Assembly: GCA_045541355.1 (NCBI GenBank)
Contig: JAZQIW010000113.1
Location: 1 to 39,967 of the forward strand
Direction of reading: 5' to 3'
Source of the DNA: UMGS1387 sp045541355
GTDB taxonomy: Bacteria > Bacillota > Clostridia > Oscillospirales > CAG-382
Length of the DNA: 39,967 nt
The notes under the pieces were generated by a model. The model was not told the DNA's origin and made no database searches. It was given only the letters and a program-made list of their open reading frames with translations. The translations under genes and the position numbers were made by a program. Of the stretch, positions 7,398-16,277 are shown piece by piece (the first letter of the stretch is position 1; each line of letters begins with the position of its first letter).

Positions 7398-9434
7398 TTA
7401 TGCTGCATTTTGCTCCAGCATTTCAAGAAGCTCGGAGTTTCCGTATGAATTGTTTTGGTTTTCTGACTCCTTGCTGTCCTCATCAGAGTCATTGTCTTTG
7501 TTTACGCTGTTGTCCTCAGGCTCGGAAACGGAATCGGTGCCGTCTGCACTTTTTGCCTGGCTGTTCTCTCTGTCAACAGCACCCGCCTGTGATGCTTCTT
7601 CGTCATCGTCGGTATTCTCGGATTTGCCGTCGTTGTCGGCATTTTCTACGTCTGAATCGGTATTCTCGTCAGAGCCCGTGTTCTCATCATCGTTTTCAGA
7701 GCTGTCCTCGGGTTCTTTTTCGGTGGATTCATCCTTGTTATCGCCGTCAGTATTGTCATTATCTTCGGAAGAATCGTCGCTTTCGTCGCCTTCTGCTTCG
7801 GATTCGTCCTCGGTATCACCTTCGGAATCCTTGTTGTCCTTGTCTTTGTCCTTGCCTTTGTCTTTGCTTTCAGACACATCGTTGTCATCTGAGTCTTGGT
7901 CGTCCTTTGGAGCAGCAGCGCCCGCACCGTCATCGTTTTCACCGTCCGGAGAAACATCATCAGACTCATTTTCAAGCCCGTGGTCAGAGCCTTCGGGAAG
8001 GAAGCCGAGGTCGGGAGCATTTTCTTCAATGTCGCCGACGGTAGATGTGCTGACCTCAACAGGAGTATTCTTAAGCTCTACCATAAGGAATCTTTCCTCG
8101 GGAAGCTCATCACTGTACTTGTTGAAGGATTCGTTTACAAGCTTCATTACCGCTTCGCGGTTTGCGGAATAGTATGAAACACCGTCAGCCCATGCACCGC
8201 CGCCGGGAAGCGTTGTCATTGAAATACCGCTTGATAAATCAATACCCAGAGCATTCTGACCAAAGTAAATTGTGTCCTTAAGCGGAAGATTGGTGTATAG
8301 ATTTTTTTGTATTTCGGTTACAATGTTGTCAATTTTTGAAACGGTTGACACAGAAAAGAGCTTTTTAAGGAAAGCAGACATAAAGATTTTCTGCGCATCA
8401 AGTCTTGCAATGTCTGCAGCCGCATAGCCGCTTCTGAATCTGACAAAATCTTCTGCCTGAGCGCCGTTGAGATGCTGCTGTCCCTTTTTAAGATTGATAT
8501 ATAAATCCTGATAGGGGTCATTGTAATACATATCCTGAGGAACATATAAATCAACACCGCCTATGGCATCAACAACACCTCTGAAGCCTGAGAGATTAAC
8601 CTGAGCATGATAATCAACGGGGATGCCGTAGTTGTAATAAATAAGTGTACAAAGATATTTTATACCGAAATCACGCTTGATGTTATTGAAAATCTTTTGC
8701 TTTTCAGAGGAATTTTTTTCATTAGTATATTTTACGACTTTTTCGGTGTCTGCGCCAAGAAAAGCATAATCCTTTGATTTGCATAAATCACGAATTTCGT
8801 TTTCATCCAAATCCGAAGCCTCATTTACAAGACTTTTCACCGTACTGTCAGCAAGACTTCTTGCATGGGAGTAAGCGGAATTAATCTTTGTGCCGAAGGT
8901 GTTTCCATCATCATAGTTCTTTGAGGTCAGATTGCCGTTGTCATCATAGTATAGACGCGGAGAAACATTGACATAGGTGTCTCTCGGAATCTGAAGAATG
9001 GAGACCGTCTGCTTGTCAATGTTGTACATTGCAACCATTATAACGTCGGTGAGACCGCCGCTTTTGTCAGTACCCGTAGCAAGGAAGGTGTAGATGTGGT
9101 CTGCCTGCTCAACCACCGTGCCGTCATCCTTTTCAAAGGTTGTGTCGGCGGAGGTCAGCTTTTGAGTGTCGTCACCGGTTTTTCTTGCCTCGGGAGTAAT
9201 CAGCGTGTTAATGAGAACCGTTATCAGATTAATGCCGAAAATAGCATTAAACAGAAAAACAATAAGTCCTATTAATAGTATAATACCCAAAAAGCAACCG
9301 ACAACCATGAGGGCAATTTTCTTACCGCTCTTTTTGCCGTCTGATTTCTTTTTTGTTTTTGAATGCCTTTTGGCGTTATTCTTTATAAAAGCATCTTCGC
9401 TTGTAGAATCAAATTTTCTGTTTTTGTTGATCAT
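7398..9434 (-). CDS. LytR-CpsA-Psr (LCP) family cell-wall ligase with a long acidic tail
   Basis: 678 residues. A basic N-terminus is followed by one membrane helix (about 39-67, with GKKIALMVVGCFLGIILLIG), then an extracellular LCP domain with the family's IDKQTVSILQIPRDTYVNV and FVRFRSGYAAADIARLDAQK motifs. LCP enzymes transfer undecaprenyl-linked polymers such as teichoic acids or capsule to peptidoglycan. From about residue 467 to the end (some 210 residues) the protein is low-complexity Asp/Glu/Ser/Asn/Lys, which should lie outside the cell and is unusual for the family. The start is supported by GAGG before the ATG. It sits 21 bp after yqeK, in the conserved Clostridia order. Confidence 0.93.
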   Translation of the reverse strand: MINKNRKFDSTSEDAFIKNNAKRHSKTKKKSDGKKSGKKIALMVVGCFLGIILLIGLIVFLFNAIFGINLITVLINTLITPEARKTGDDTQKLTSADTTFEKDDGTVVEQADHIYTFLATGTDKSGGLTDVIMVAMYNIDKQTVSILQIPRDTYVNVSPRLYYDDNGNLTSKNYDDGNTFGTKINSAYSHARSLADSTVKSLVNEASDLDENEIRDLCKSKDYAFLGADTEKVVKYTNEKNSSEKQKIFNNIKRDFGIKYLCTLIYYNYGIPVDYHAQVNLSGFRGVVDAIGGVDLYVPQDMYYNDPYQDLYINLKKGQQHLNGAQAEDFVRFRSGYAAADIARLDAQKIFMSAFLKKLFSVSTVSKIDNIVTEIQKNLYTNLPLKDTIYFGQNALGIDLSSGISMTTLPGGGAWADGVSYYSANREAVMKLVNESFNKYSDELPEERFLMVELKNTPVEVSTSTVGDIEENAPDLGFLPEGSDHGLENESDDVSPDGENDDGAGAAAPKDDQDSDDNDVSESKDKGKDKDKDNKDSEGDTEDESEAEGDESDDSSEDNDNTDGDNKDESTEKEPEDSSENDDENTGSDENTDSDVENADNDGKSENTDDDEEASQAGAVDRENSQAKSADGTDSVSEPEDNSVNKDNDSDEDSKESENQNNSYGNSELLEMLEQNAA

Positions 9435-9455
9435 CTTATTTACCTCAATGTACGC

Positions 9456-10118
9456 TTAAGAGCGCAGTGCGTACTCTGCCAGTAAAAAGTTCCTTGCCTT
9501 TACAGTTTCCATGTCAATAACCTCGCCCTTTTCGACGAGATATTGAATTGTAAAATCAAGAGCCATGATGATGGTACCGTCAAGCACCTTCATTTTGTCA
9601 TCAAAGCTGTATATGTTGTCATAAAAAAAGCTTCTTGCGGTGCGGCAGGACTCATGTGTACGCGTGTGCTCTATGTAGTCTGCCGTAAAAATAATCTTGT
9701 CAAAGATGTTCATGTTTTCTTTTCCCGTTGTGTGGCAGAAAACAGCCTCGCGGACAATATCGTTTATGCCGAATAATTCCGCCGCCTCAAACGCACCTGT
9801 TCTTGAATGAAGAACGGCATCGGAGGGAAGAAGGTCGCCTTTTCCATAAATAGAATACTTTTCGCATATTTTCATATGCTTGTCCTTAGAATAATACTTT
9901 GTTATGTCGTGAAGAAGTGCAGCCGCCGATATGTCCGAAAGATACTTTTTGTCAATTCCGAGATAGGGAAAGAGAAGTCCTGCAATGTTCTGAGCTTCCT
10001 TTTCAACCGATAGTGTGTGCTCAAGTCTTTTGTCGGAAAGAAAAGAATCAAGCTGTTCTCTTATTTTGCATAAAACTTCGTTGTCCGTCGGGATATGTGA
10101 AAATGTGTTATTTGTCAT
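9456..10118 (-). CDS. yqeK: HD-domain bis(5'-nucleosyl)-tetraphosphatase, YqeK family
   Basis: 220 residues. The HD metal motif is visible as AALLHDITK (about 67-75), preceded by the RLEHTLSVEKEA segment and followed by HTTGKENMNIFDKIIFTADYIEH, all typical of YqeK. YqeK enzymes split diadenosine tetraphosphate symmetrically. The ATG at 10118 was chosen over an in-frame GTG at 10127 because AGGTGA is correctly spaced for the ATG and overlaps the GTG. The start overlaps the end of nadD by 11 bases, implying translational coupling. Confidence 0.92.
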   Translation of the reverse strand: MTNNTFSHIPTDNEVLCKIREQLDSFLSDKRLEHTLSVEKEAQNIAGLLFPYLGIDKKYLSDISAAALLHDITKYYSKDKHMKICEKYSIYGKGDLLPSDAVLHSRTGAFEAAELFGINDIVREAVFCHTTGKENMNIFDKIIFTADYIEHTRTHESCRTARSFFYDNIYSFDDKMKVLDGTIIMALDFTIQYLVEKGEVIDMETVKARNFLLAEYALRS

Positions 10119-10746
10119 AGTCTTCACCTGAATACAACCTATTTTCTATTATATACCTTAAAACCTCACCCGTCAATAAATTTTGCATAGTTTCGACTTT
10201 TTTTGATTCAACAGCAAGTCGCACCTCGGTGCTTGACGCAATAAGAGCCTTGTCATCTGAGACTGTAATATCAGCCCCGTATTCCTTTCGGTAGTGCTCA
10301 CAGACTGAAAGGAGCAGTTGACGTTCGGAATCGTCGCGCGCACGCGTGTAAATCTTGCATTGACGGAAGATTTCCTCAAAGCTTTTCCATCTTTCAAGAC
10401 TTAAAAACATATCGCTTCCGACAAACATAAACAGTTCATCCTCGCTGTATATCTTTTTTAAAGCCATAATGGTATTTATGGTATAGCTTGCTCCGCACAG
10501 CGATGCTTCCATGTCGGATACCTCAACATTGAGTCCCTCATCATTTAGGGGTAAAAAGCAAAGCTTTGCCATACTCAGCCTGTCGGGGGTGCTTGCCGAT
10601 GGAGAGGTGTTTGCTTTGAAGGGAGAAACACCGGCAGGAATTATAATCAGCTTTGAAAGACCTGCTTCACGGTAAAAAACTCTTGCCGAATGAAGATGTC
10701 CTATGTGAGGCGGACTGAAGGTGCCGCCCATAAATCCTATTCTCAT
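10108..10746 (-). CDS. nadD: Nicotinate-nucleotide adenylyltransferase
   Basis: 212 residues with the nucleotidyltransferase signature GGTFSPPHIGHL near the N-terminus (about 7-18), the MFVGSDMFLSLERWKSFEEI region, and a C-terminal SSTEVRLAVES motif corresponding to ISSTxIR. It adenylates nicotinate mononucleotide in NAD synthesis. Its ATG overlaps the yhbY stop as ATGA and there is no clear ribosome site, so translation probably depends on yhbY. The terminal genes of the two flanking frames overlap nadD at both ends. Confidence 0.95.
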   Translation of the reverse strand: MRIGFMGGTFSPPHIGHLHSARVFYREAGLSKLIIIPAGVSPFKANTSPSASTPDRLSMAKLCFLPLNDEGLNVEVSDMEASLCGASYTINTIMALKKIYSEDELFMFVGSDMFLSLERWKSFEEIFRQCKIYTRARDDSERQLLLSVCEHYRKEYGADITVSDDKALIASSTEVRLAVESKKVETMQNLLTGEVLRYIIENRLYSGEDYDK

Positions 10747-11063
10747 TTTCGGGACTTGGGAAGAACAATCTTTCTCTTGTCCTTGTCAGAGCAGGCTCTG
10801 TAAAGCACAAGCTTTCTTCCGATCATCTGTACCGACTGAGCGCCTGTTTTGCTGCAGATTTCCTCAGCCGCTTCTTTAACGGTGTATTCGCAGGTTTCAA
10901 GAAGGCTTATCTTGATAAGCTCTCTTACCTCAAGAACATCATCAATTTGCTTGATAAAGTTTTCGTTTATACCACCCTTGCCAAGCTGAAAAATTGCATC
11001 AAGGGTGTTTGCCTGTCCTCTGAGATAAGCGCGTTCAGAGGAAGTGAGATTTTCAATTGACAT
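10743..11063 (-). CDS. yhbY: CRM-domain ribosome-assembly RNA-binding protein YhbY
   Basis: 106 residues forming one CRS1-YhbY (CRM) domain: LTSSERAYLRGQANTLDAI, then the FQLGKGGINENFIKQID loop, with a GRKLVLYRAC strand near the end. The family binds pre-50S particles. It directly precedes nadD with a 4-bp overlap. In related genomes obgE lies just upstream; here the upstream gene is rdgB, 14 bp away. Confidence 0.93.
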   Translation of the reverse strand: MSIENLTSSERAYLRGQANTLDAIFQLGKGGINENFIKQIDDVLEVRELIKISLLETCEYTVKEAAEEICSKTGAQSVQMIGRKLVLYRACSDKDKRKIVLPKSRK

Positions 11064-11077
11064 AATATTGCCTTTCT

Positions 11078-11686
11078 TTAATGGTTAGTTAAGTATTCTT
11101 TGAGCTTGGATGATAGGAGCTTGCAGGCATTGTACCTGTGGCTGACGGTGTTCTTTTCCTCGTCACTTGCTTCTCCGAAGGTTTTGCAGAGCTTTGTGCA
11201 GTAGAAAATCGGATCGTATCCGAAACCGCCCTCACCTCTGATGTCGCTTGTGATGTGACCCTCGCAGATGCCGTCAACAGTAAGACTTACCCCGTCGGGT
11301 GCACAAAATGCCATTGAGCATACAAACCGTGCACTTCTTTCTCCGGAGGGAATGGACTTTAAGTTTTCAAGTAAAAGCTCTATGTTTGCTAAATCATCTG
11401 AGTTTTCGCCGTCTTTTGATGCGTATCTTGCCGAATATATGCCCGGTTCACCGCCAAGGGCGTCAACACAAAGCCCCGAATCGTCGGCAATTGCGGGAAT
11501 GTGATACTTTTCGCAAATGAAGCTTGCTTTTATCAAGGCATTCTGAGCAAAGGTTGTGCCGTTCTCAATAATGTCTCCCGTAAAGCCTAAATCCTTAAGA
11601 CTTACAAATTCAATTCCGTCGATGTCAAGAAGCCTTGAAAGCTCCTTTACCTTGTGTGCATTTCCTGTTGCTATTGCAATTTTCAT
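11078..11686 (-). CDS. rdgB: XTP/dITP diphosphatase (RdgB/HAM1)
   Basis: 202 residues. The N-terminus MKIAIATGNAHKVKELSRLL and the motifs IADDSGLCVDALGGEPGIYSARYA and GFGYDPIFY are the HAM1/RdgB signature. It hydrolyses inosine and xanthosine triphosphates to monophosphates, keeping them out of DNA and RNA. I set the start at the ATG 11686 rather than an in-frame GTG at 11695, because AAGGTGA overlaps the GTG and is well placed for the ATG. It lies 66 bp after ftsY. Confidence 0.95.
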   Translation of the reverse strand: MKIAIATGNAHKVKELSRLLDIDGIEFVSLKDLGFTGDIIENGTTFAQNALIKASFICEKYHIPAIADDSGLCVDALGGEPGIYSARYASKDGENSDDLANIELLLENLKSIPSGERSARFVCSMAFCAPDGVSLTVDGICEGHITSDIRGEGGFGYDPIFYCTKLCKTFGEASDEEKNTVSHRYNACKLLSSKLKEYLTNH

Positions 11687-11752
11687 TTCTATCACCTTGT
11701 AAAATTAGACGTTGTTGTTTACATAATGTTCCTTTTATTGCAAATATTGCGA

Positions 11753-12661
11753 TTATTCAGCAAAAAGAGCCTTTGTGAACTCGGTTTTGTCAAAACGCTG
11801 AAGGTCGTCCATTTGCTCGCCGACACCGATAAATTTAACGGGGATGCCAAGCTCCTTTTTTATGGATATGATGATGCCGCCCTTGGCTGTACCGTCAAGC
11901 TTTGTGAGAACAATGCCGGTAATGTCGCTGGTTTTGATAAACTCTTTAGCCTGGCTTATGGCGTTCTGACCTGTTACTGCGTCAAGAACAAGAAGTGTTT
12001 CCTTGTCACAGCCGGGAAGCTCTCTTTCAATAACTCTGGATATCTTAGAAAGCTCGTCCATAAGGTTTTTCTTGTTGTGAAGCCTGCCTGCCGTGTCAAT
12101 AATAAGCACATCGCTTGAATGGTTTTTTGCATAGCCGCAGGCGTCAAAAACAACGGCAGCGGGGTCCGAGCCTTCATTGTGCTTGACAATCGGAACATCG
12201 GCACGCTTTGCCCATATTTCAAGCTGGTCAATTGCGGCAGCTCTGAAGGTGTCGGCTGCAGCAAGTACAACGCTTTTGCCTTCGTTTTTGAGACAGCTTG
12301 CAATTTTTGCAATTGATGTGGTTTTTCCCACGCCGTTTACGCCTATAACAAGAATTACGGAAGGGGAGGTGGTGAGCTGTAACGGTTCATTTTCGCCTAT
12401 TGTTTCTTCGATTATGGCAATAAGCTCATTCTTTGCCTCCTCGGGCTCTGTAATTCTCTTTGTTTTTAATGTGTCCCTTAATTTTTCAATTATTTCCTCG
12501 GTTATTGTAAAGCCGACATCTGAGGCAATGAGAACCTCTTCCAGCTCTTCTAGCATTTCCTCGTCAACCTTTACAAATGCCTTGAAAATGTCGTTTACCT
12601 GCCCGAAAATGGACTCCTTGGTCTTTTTGAGACCTTCCTTTAATCTGTCAAAAAATGACAC
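11753..12661 (-). CDS. ftsY: SRP receptor GTPase FtsY
   Basis: 302 residues with a short N-terminal region rather than the long acidic A domain of Proteobacteria. G-domain motifs are GVNGVGKTT (about 107-115), DTAGRLHNKKNLMDEL, TKLDGTAKGG and the closing GVGEQMDDLQRFD. It is the membrane-associated partner of Ffh. The start is most likely the GTG at 12661 (SFFDRLKEGLKKTKE, family-like) with GGAG eight bases upstream. An in-frame GTG at 12670 overlaps that ribosome site. It follows smc by about 30 bp, as in B. subtilis. Confidence 0.96.
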   Translation of the reverse strand: MSFFDRLKEGLKKTKESIFGQVNDIFKAFVKVDEEMLEELEEVLIASDVGFTITEEIIEKLRDTLKTKRITEPEEAKNELIAIIEETIGENEPLQLTTSPSVILVIGVNGVGKTTSIAKIASCLKNEGKSVVLAAADTFRAAAIDQLEIWAKRADVPIVKHNEGSDPAAVVFDACGYAKNHSSDVLIIDTAGRLHNKKNLMDELSKISRVIERELPGCDKETLLVLDAVTGQNAISQAKEFIKTSDITGIVLTKLDGTAKGGIIISIKKELGIPVKFIGVGEQMDDLQRFDKTEFTKALFAE

Positions 12662-12691
12662 CTGTATCACTCCAAAATTTCTGATTCTAAA

Positions 12692-15600
12692 TTATAACTT
12701 AATACCCGTCTTCTTTTCAACGTCGTCAATGTTAACCTTAAGGAAGCTGGAAACACCCTTTTCCTGCATTGTAACACCGTACATTGTGTCAGCGACCTCC
12801 ATGGTGCCTCGACGGTGGGTAATGACAATAAATTGTGTATCGTTGTTCTTTTTAAGGTATGAAGCAAATCTGTTTACATTGACATCGTCAAGTGCCGCTT
12901 CAATTTCATCAAAGATGTAGAAGGGCGCGGGATTTACCTTGAGAATTGCGAAGTAAAGCGCAATTGCAGTAAACGCCTGCTCACCGCCCGAGAGAAGCGA
13001 AAGATTTTTAACCATCTTTCCGGGAGGCTGAATGTTGATTTCAATGCCCGATTCAAGAACATTCTCGGGGTCGGAAATAACAATGTCTGCATTTCCTCCG
13101 CCAAAGAGGTCGGAGAATACAAGCTTGAATTGTACGTTTATGTCCTCCACTGTCTTTACGAACATTGTCTTCATGTCGGCTTCAAGACGCTTTATAATCT
13201 CCGTAAGACTCTTTTTTGAGTCCTCAAGGTCGTCAATCTGCTTTTTCATGAAGTCGTAACGCTCTTTGGTTTCTTTGTACTCCTCAACGGCGTTTACATT
13301 TATGTGGCCGAGAGCTTTGATTTTGCCCTTGATTGATGAAAGCTCCTGATTGCTTCCTGCTTCGGGAGCAGGGTAGCCGAGGGCAGCGGCATCGGAATAA
13401 GTAAGGGTATATTCCTCCCATAGCTTTGCCGTAAGATTGTCGTATTCGCCGCGGCAGCTTTCAAGCTGATGCGCAAAGCGTGTCATTTCCTCAAAGAATA
13501 CTTCCTTGTCACGCTGTAAATCCTTTTGGTTGTCGCGGCGCTTGTTCATGTCCGCTTCAATCTCTTCGCTGCTCTTTATGAGTAAATCAAGTGCTTCCTT
13601 CTTTTGGATAAGAAGCTCTGTGGCTTTGTCGATTTCTTCCTTATTCTTTTCAATGTCGAGATTGATACCCGAAAGCATATTTTCAATCTGTAAAAGCTCA
13701 CCCTTTAGAGCCTCTGTTCTTCTTACATTGTCAGCAAGAAGCGCACGGAGGGATGAGAGGGCTGCCGTTGCAGTTTGTACATCCTTTTCACAGGAGATAA
13801 TATTAAGCTTTGAGTTGTTGAGATTCTCAGCAGCAAGCCTTTCTGCCTCGTCTGAATTGTCAAGAGCAGCCATCTGCTCCTTTTCCTGAGCCTGTAAAAG
13901 CTCAAGATGAGCTTCGAGAGACTTTCTCTTTTCAGTAATGAGACTGAGCTTTTCCTTAAGCTTTTCGCTGTCAAACTCATCGAGCTGAAGATGCATGCTT
14001 CTGAGTCTCTGCGAACAAGCCTCAATGTGCTCTGTATGAAGCTTTATGTCATTTTCGCTTCTGTAAAGACCGCTGTCCGCACTTGAAAGGTCATTCTTTA
14101 GGGATTCAATATAGTCAATGGAGCTTTGACATTCTTCTTCAATGTCCTTCATTTCCTGCTTTAAGCTCTTCATTTTTGCACCAAGAGCAGAAATAGACTC
14201 GTCAAGGGCGGCAATGTCTGCATTTCGTGACATAACACCCGTTCTTGAAACGGCAGAGCCGCCGGTATAAGAACCTCCCGAGTTTATAATCTGACCGTCA
14301 AGAGTTACGATTCTGAAACGGTAGGAATACTTTCTTGCAATTGCAGAAGCCTCGTCAATGTCGCCTGCAACTACCGTTCTTCCGAGAAGGTTTTCGGCTA
14401 TAACTCTGTATTTTTCGTCAAAGGAAACAAGCTCGCTTGCAATGCCCACATAACCCTTCTCACGCGAAAGACCGTGCTCGTCGGTAACACGACTTGTCAT
14501 TGAGGTAAGGGGAAGGAAGGTAGCACGACCGGAGCCGGTTCTTTTTAAGAATCTGATTGCTTCCTTTGCACTGTCCTCATTTTCAACAACAATGTTTGAA
14601 ACCGCCGCACCTAGAGCCGTTTCAATTGCCGTAACATATTCACCCGAAACGGTAAGTATTCTTGATACGGGACCGCATATGCCCGAAAGACTCTTTTCGT
14701 TCATAACAGCCTTTACGCTTCCGGGATACCCCTCAAGCATCTTGTCCATGCGGTCAAGCACCTCACGTCTGTGAAGGTCTGCGGCATATTGTGCTTCTAT
14801 TTCGTTTTTCTGTGTAATAAGCTCTTCTCGCTTGTCCGCAAGAACACGAAGAGCACTCTGTTCTTCCTCTATGTCGCGTACAAGCTGATTTTTTTCTTCA
14901 AGGAAATCCTTTTTTCTCTGGTTGGCGTTTTCTAAAGCAATGTTTGCACTTTCAAGCTCGCTGTCCGCCTTTGCAATTTCTCCCGTGAGAAACTCTTTTC
15001 TTTCGGACTCGGATTTTTCGCTTGAAAGCTCAGCCGCCTCTTCAATTTTTATTGTAGTAAGCTCTTCACTGCATTTTCTTACTTCATCGCTTTTTGCTTC
15101 AAGCGCAGCCTCGTTTTCCTTGACAAGTGCCTGCTTTTCAAGAAGCTCTTCTTCTGCCTTTTTGCAAGCCTCGTTTGCAGAGATTACAGTGTCCTCTGCG
15201 GCTTTGACTGCCTGCTCGGCCGATGTAAGCTCTGTTTTTATTCTTGTCATCTCGTCGCCCGAGAGAATGTTGATTTCGGCATTTATCTGTGCCTTTCTCT
15301 CGTTGTGATGGTTTATGTCGTTGTTTGAAAGATTGCGAAGGTTTTCGAGCCTGTTTTTTTCAGCCTCAAGGGCGGAAATTTCTTCTCTTGCAGCATCTGC
15401 CTTCTGGTTGGTAAACTGCTTTTTGTTGAAAAGACCGTCGATGGCAGAATCAATAAGTGTTATTTCGTTGTCAGTGTCCTCATAGCTTTTTTTGGCTGTA
15501 TCATGCTTGTTTTCGAGACTCTTTGCCTTGTCGGAGGCAGAAACAATTCTGTCAAGCCATATTGATACCTCAAGCTCCTTCTTGCGCTCTGCAAGAACAA

Positions 15601-16246
15601 GATATTTCTTGGCATTTTCCGCATCCTTTTCAAGAGGCCCGATTCTCGATTCTATTTCACCTGCAATGTCGCATAGACGTATAAGGTTTGTGTCGGTTTC
15701 GGCAAGCTTTTTCTCAGTTTCTATTTTTCTGTATCTGAACTTTGAAATGCCCGCAGCCTCTTCAAAAATGTGACGTCTCTCATCACTCTTTTGAGACAGA
15801 ACCTCAGCTATTTTACCCTGACCTACAACAGAATAACCCTCACGGCCGATGCCTGTGTTGAGAAATAATTCGTGAATGTCGCGGAGCCTTGAGGGCTTGT
15901 CGTTGATTTTATATTCGGAATCACCGCTGCGATAGTATTTTCTCGTTATTTTGACTTCTTGTGCATCGTTGTCAAGGGCATGGTCTGAGTTGTCAACTAT
16001 TAGCGAAACCTCGCAAAAGCCTGTTTGTGTACGCTTTGCGGTGCCCGCAAAGATAACGTCTTCCATCTTTGAGCCTCTGAGAGATTTGGGTGACATTTCA
16101 CCAAGAACCCAGCGCACTGCATCCGATACGTTACTCTTGCCGCTTCCGTTGGGACCAACAACGGCTGTGACACCCGTCTGAAAGTCAAGTCTTGTTTTGT
16201 CGGGGAAGGATTTGAAGCCTCTCATTTCAAGAGCTTTTAAGTACAT
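12692..16246 (-). CDS. smc: Chromosome partition ATPase SMC
   Basis: 1184 residues. The N-terminal ABC half has Walker A GPNGSGKSN (about 31-39). Two long coiled-coil arms flank a hinge (about 510-680, with GRATFLPL and a Gly-rich INSGGSYTGGSA stretch). The C-terminal half has the ABC signature LSGGEQAF (near 1082) and Walker B FYIFDEIEAALDD (near 1107). SMC with ScpAB compacts and segregates chromosomes. The ATG at 16246 (MYLKALEMRGFKSF) has GGAGG in place; an upstream in-frame extension of 29 residues is basic, unlike the family, and without support. It is followed closely by ftsY. Confidence 0.97.
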   Translation of the reverse strand: MYLKALEMRGFKSFPDKTRLDFQTGVTAVVGPNGSGKSNVSDAVRWVLGEMSPKSLRGSKMEDVIFAGTAKRTQTGFCEVSLIVDNSDHALDNDAQEVKITRKYYRSGDSEYKINDKPSRLRDIHELFLNTGIGREGYSVVGQGKIAEVLSQKSDERRHIFEEAAGISKFRYRKIETEKKLAETDTNLIRLCDIAGEIESRIGPLEKDAENAKKYLVLAERKKELEVSIWLDRIVSASDKAKSLENKHDTAKKSYEDTDNEITLIDSAIDGLFNKKQFTNQKADAAREEISALEAEKNRLENLRNLSNNDINHHNERKAQINAEINILSGDEMTRIKTELTSAEQAVKAAEDTVISANEACKKAEEELLEKQALVKENEAALEAKSDEVRKCSEELTTIKIEEAAELSSEKSESERKEFLTGEIAKADSELESANIALENANQRKKDFLEEKNQLVRDIEEEQSALRVLADKREELITQKNEIEAQYAADLHRREVLDRMDKMLEGYPGSVKAVMNEKSLSGICGPVSRILTVSGEYVTAIETALGAAVSNIVVENEDSAKEAIRFLKRTGSGRATFLPLTSMTSRVTDEHGLSREKGYVGIASELVSFDEKYRVIAENLLGRTVVAGDIDEASAIARKYSYRFRIVTLDGQIINSGGSYTGGSAVSRTGVMSRNADIAALDESISALGAKMKSLKQEMKDIEEECQSSIDYIESLKNDLSSADSGLYRSENDIKLHTEHIEACSQRLRSMHLQLDEFDSEKLKEKLSLITEKRKSLEAHLELLQAQEKEQMAALDNSDEAERLAAENLNNSKLNIISCEKDVQTATAALSSLRALLADNVRRTEALKGELLQIENMLSGINLDIEKNKEEIDKATELLIQKKEALDLLIKSSEEIEADMNKRRDNQKDLQRDKEVFFEEMTRFAHQLESCRGEYDNLTAKLWEEYTLTYSDAAALGYPAPEAGSNQELSSIKGKIKALGHINVNAVEEYKETKERYDFMKKQIDDLEDSKKSLTEIIKRLEADMKTMFVKTVEDINVQFKLVFSDLFGGGNADIVISDPENVLESGIEINIQPPGKMVKNLSLLSGGEQAFTAIALYFAILKVNPAPFYIFDEIEAALDDVNVNRFASYLKKNNDTQFIVITHRRGTMEVADTMYGVTMQEKGVSSFLKVNIDDVEKKTGIKL

Positions 16247-16277
16247 TTTGTTCCTCCGCTTTCTAAGTTTTCTTTGT

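Noticed and set aside
7255..8172. Long Ser-rich open frame on the plus strand (about 305 residues), plus a second overlapping one at 7400-8044
   Set aside because: They are antisense to the acidic tail of the LCP gene. GA-rich Asp/Glu/Ser codons read backwards give Ser/Leu/Arg-rich frames. No ribosome site or family motif is present.
12177..12920. Plus-strand open frame of about 247 residues
   Set aside because: It runs antisense across the ends of ftsY and smc, which are both certain. The composition is Ser/Phe/Thr-rich, as expected for a shadow frame.
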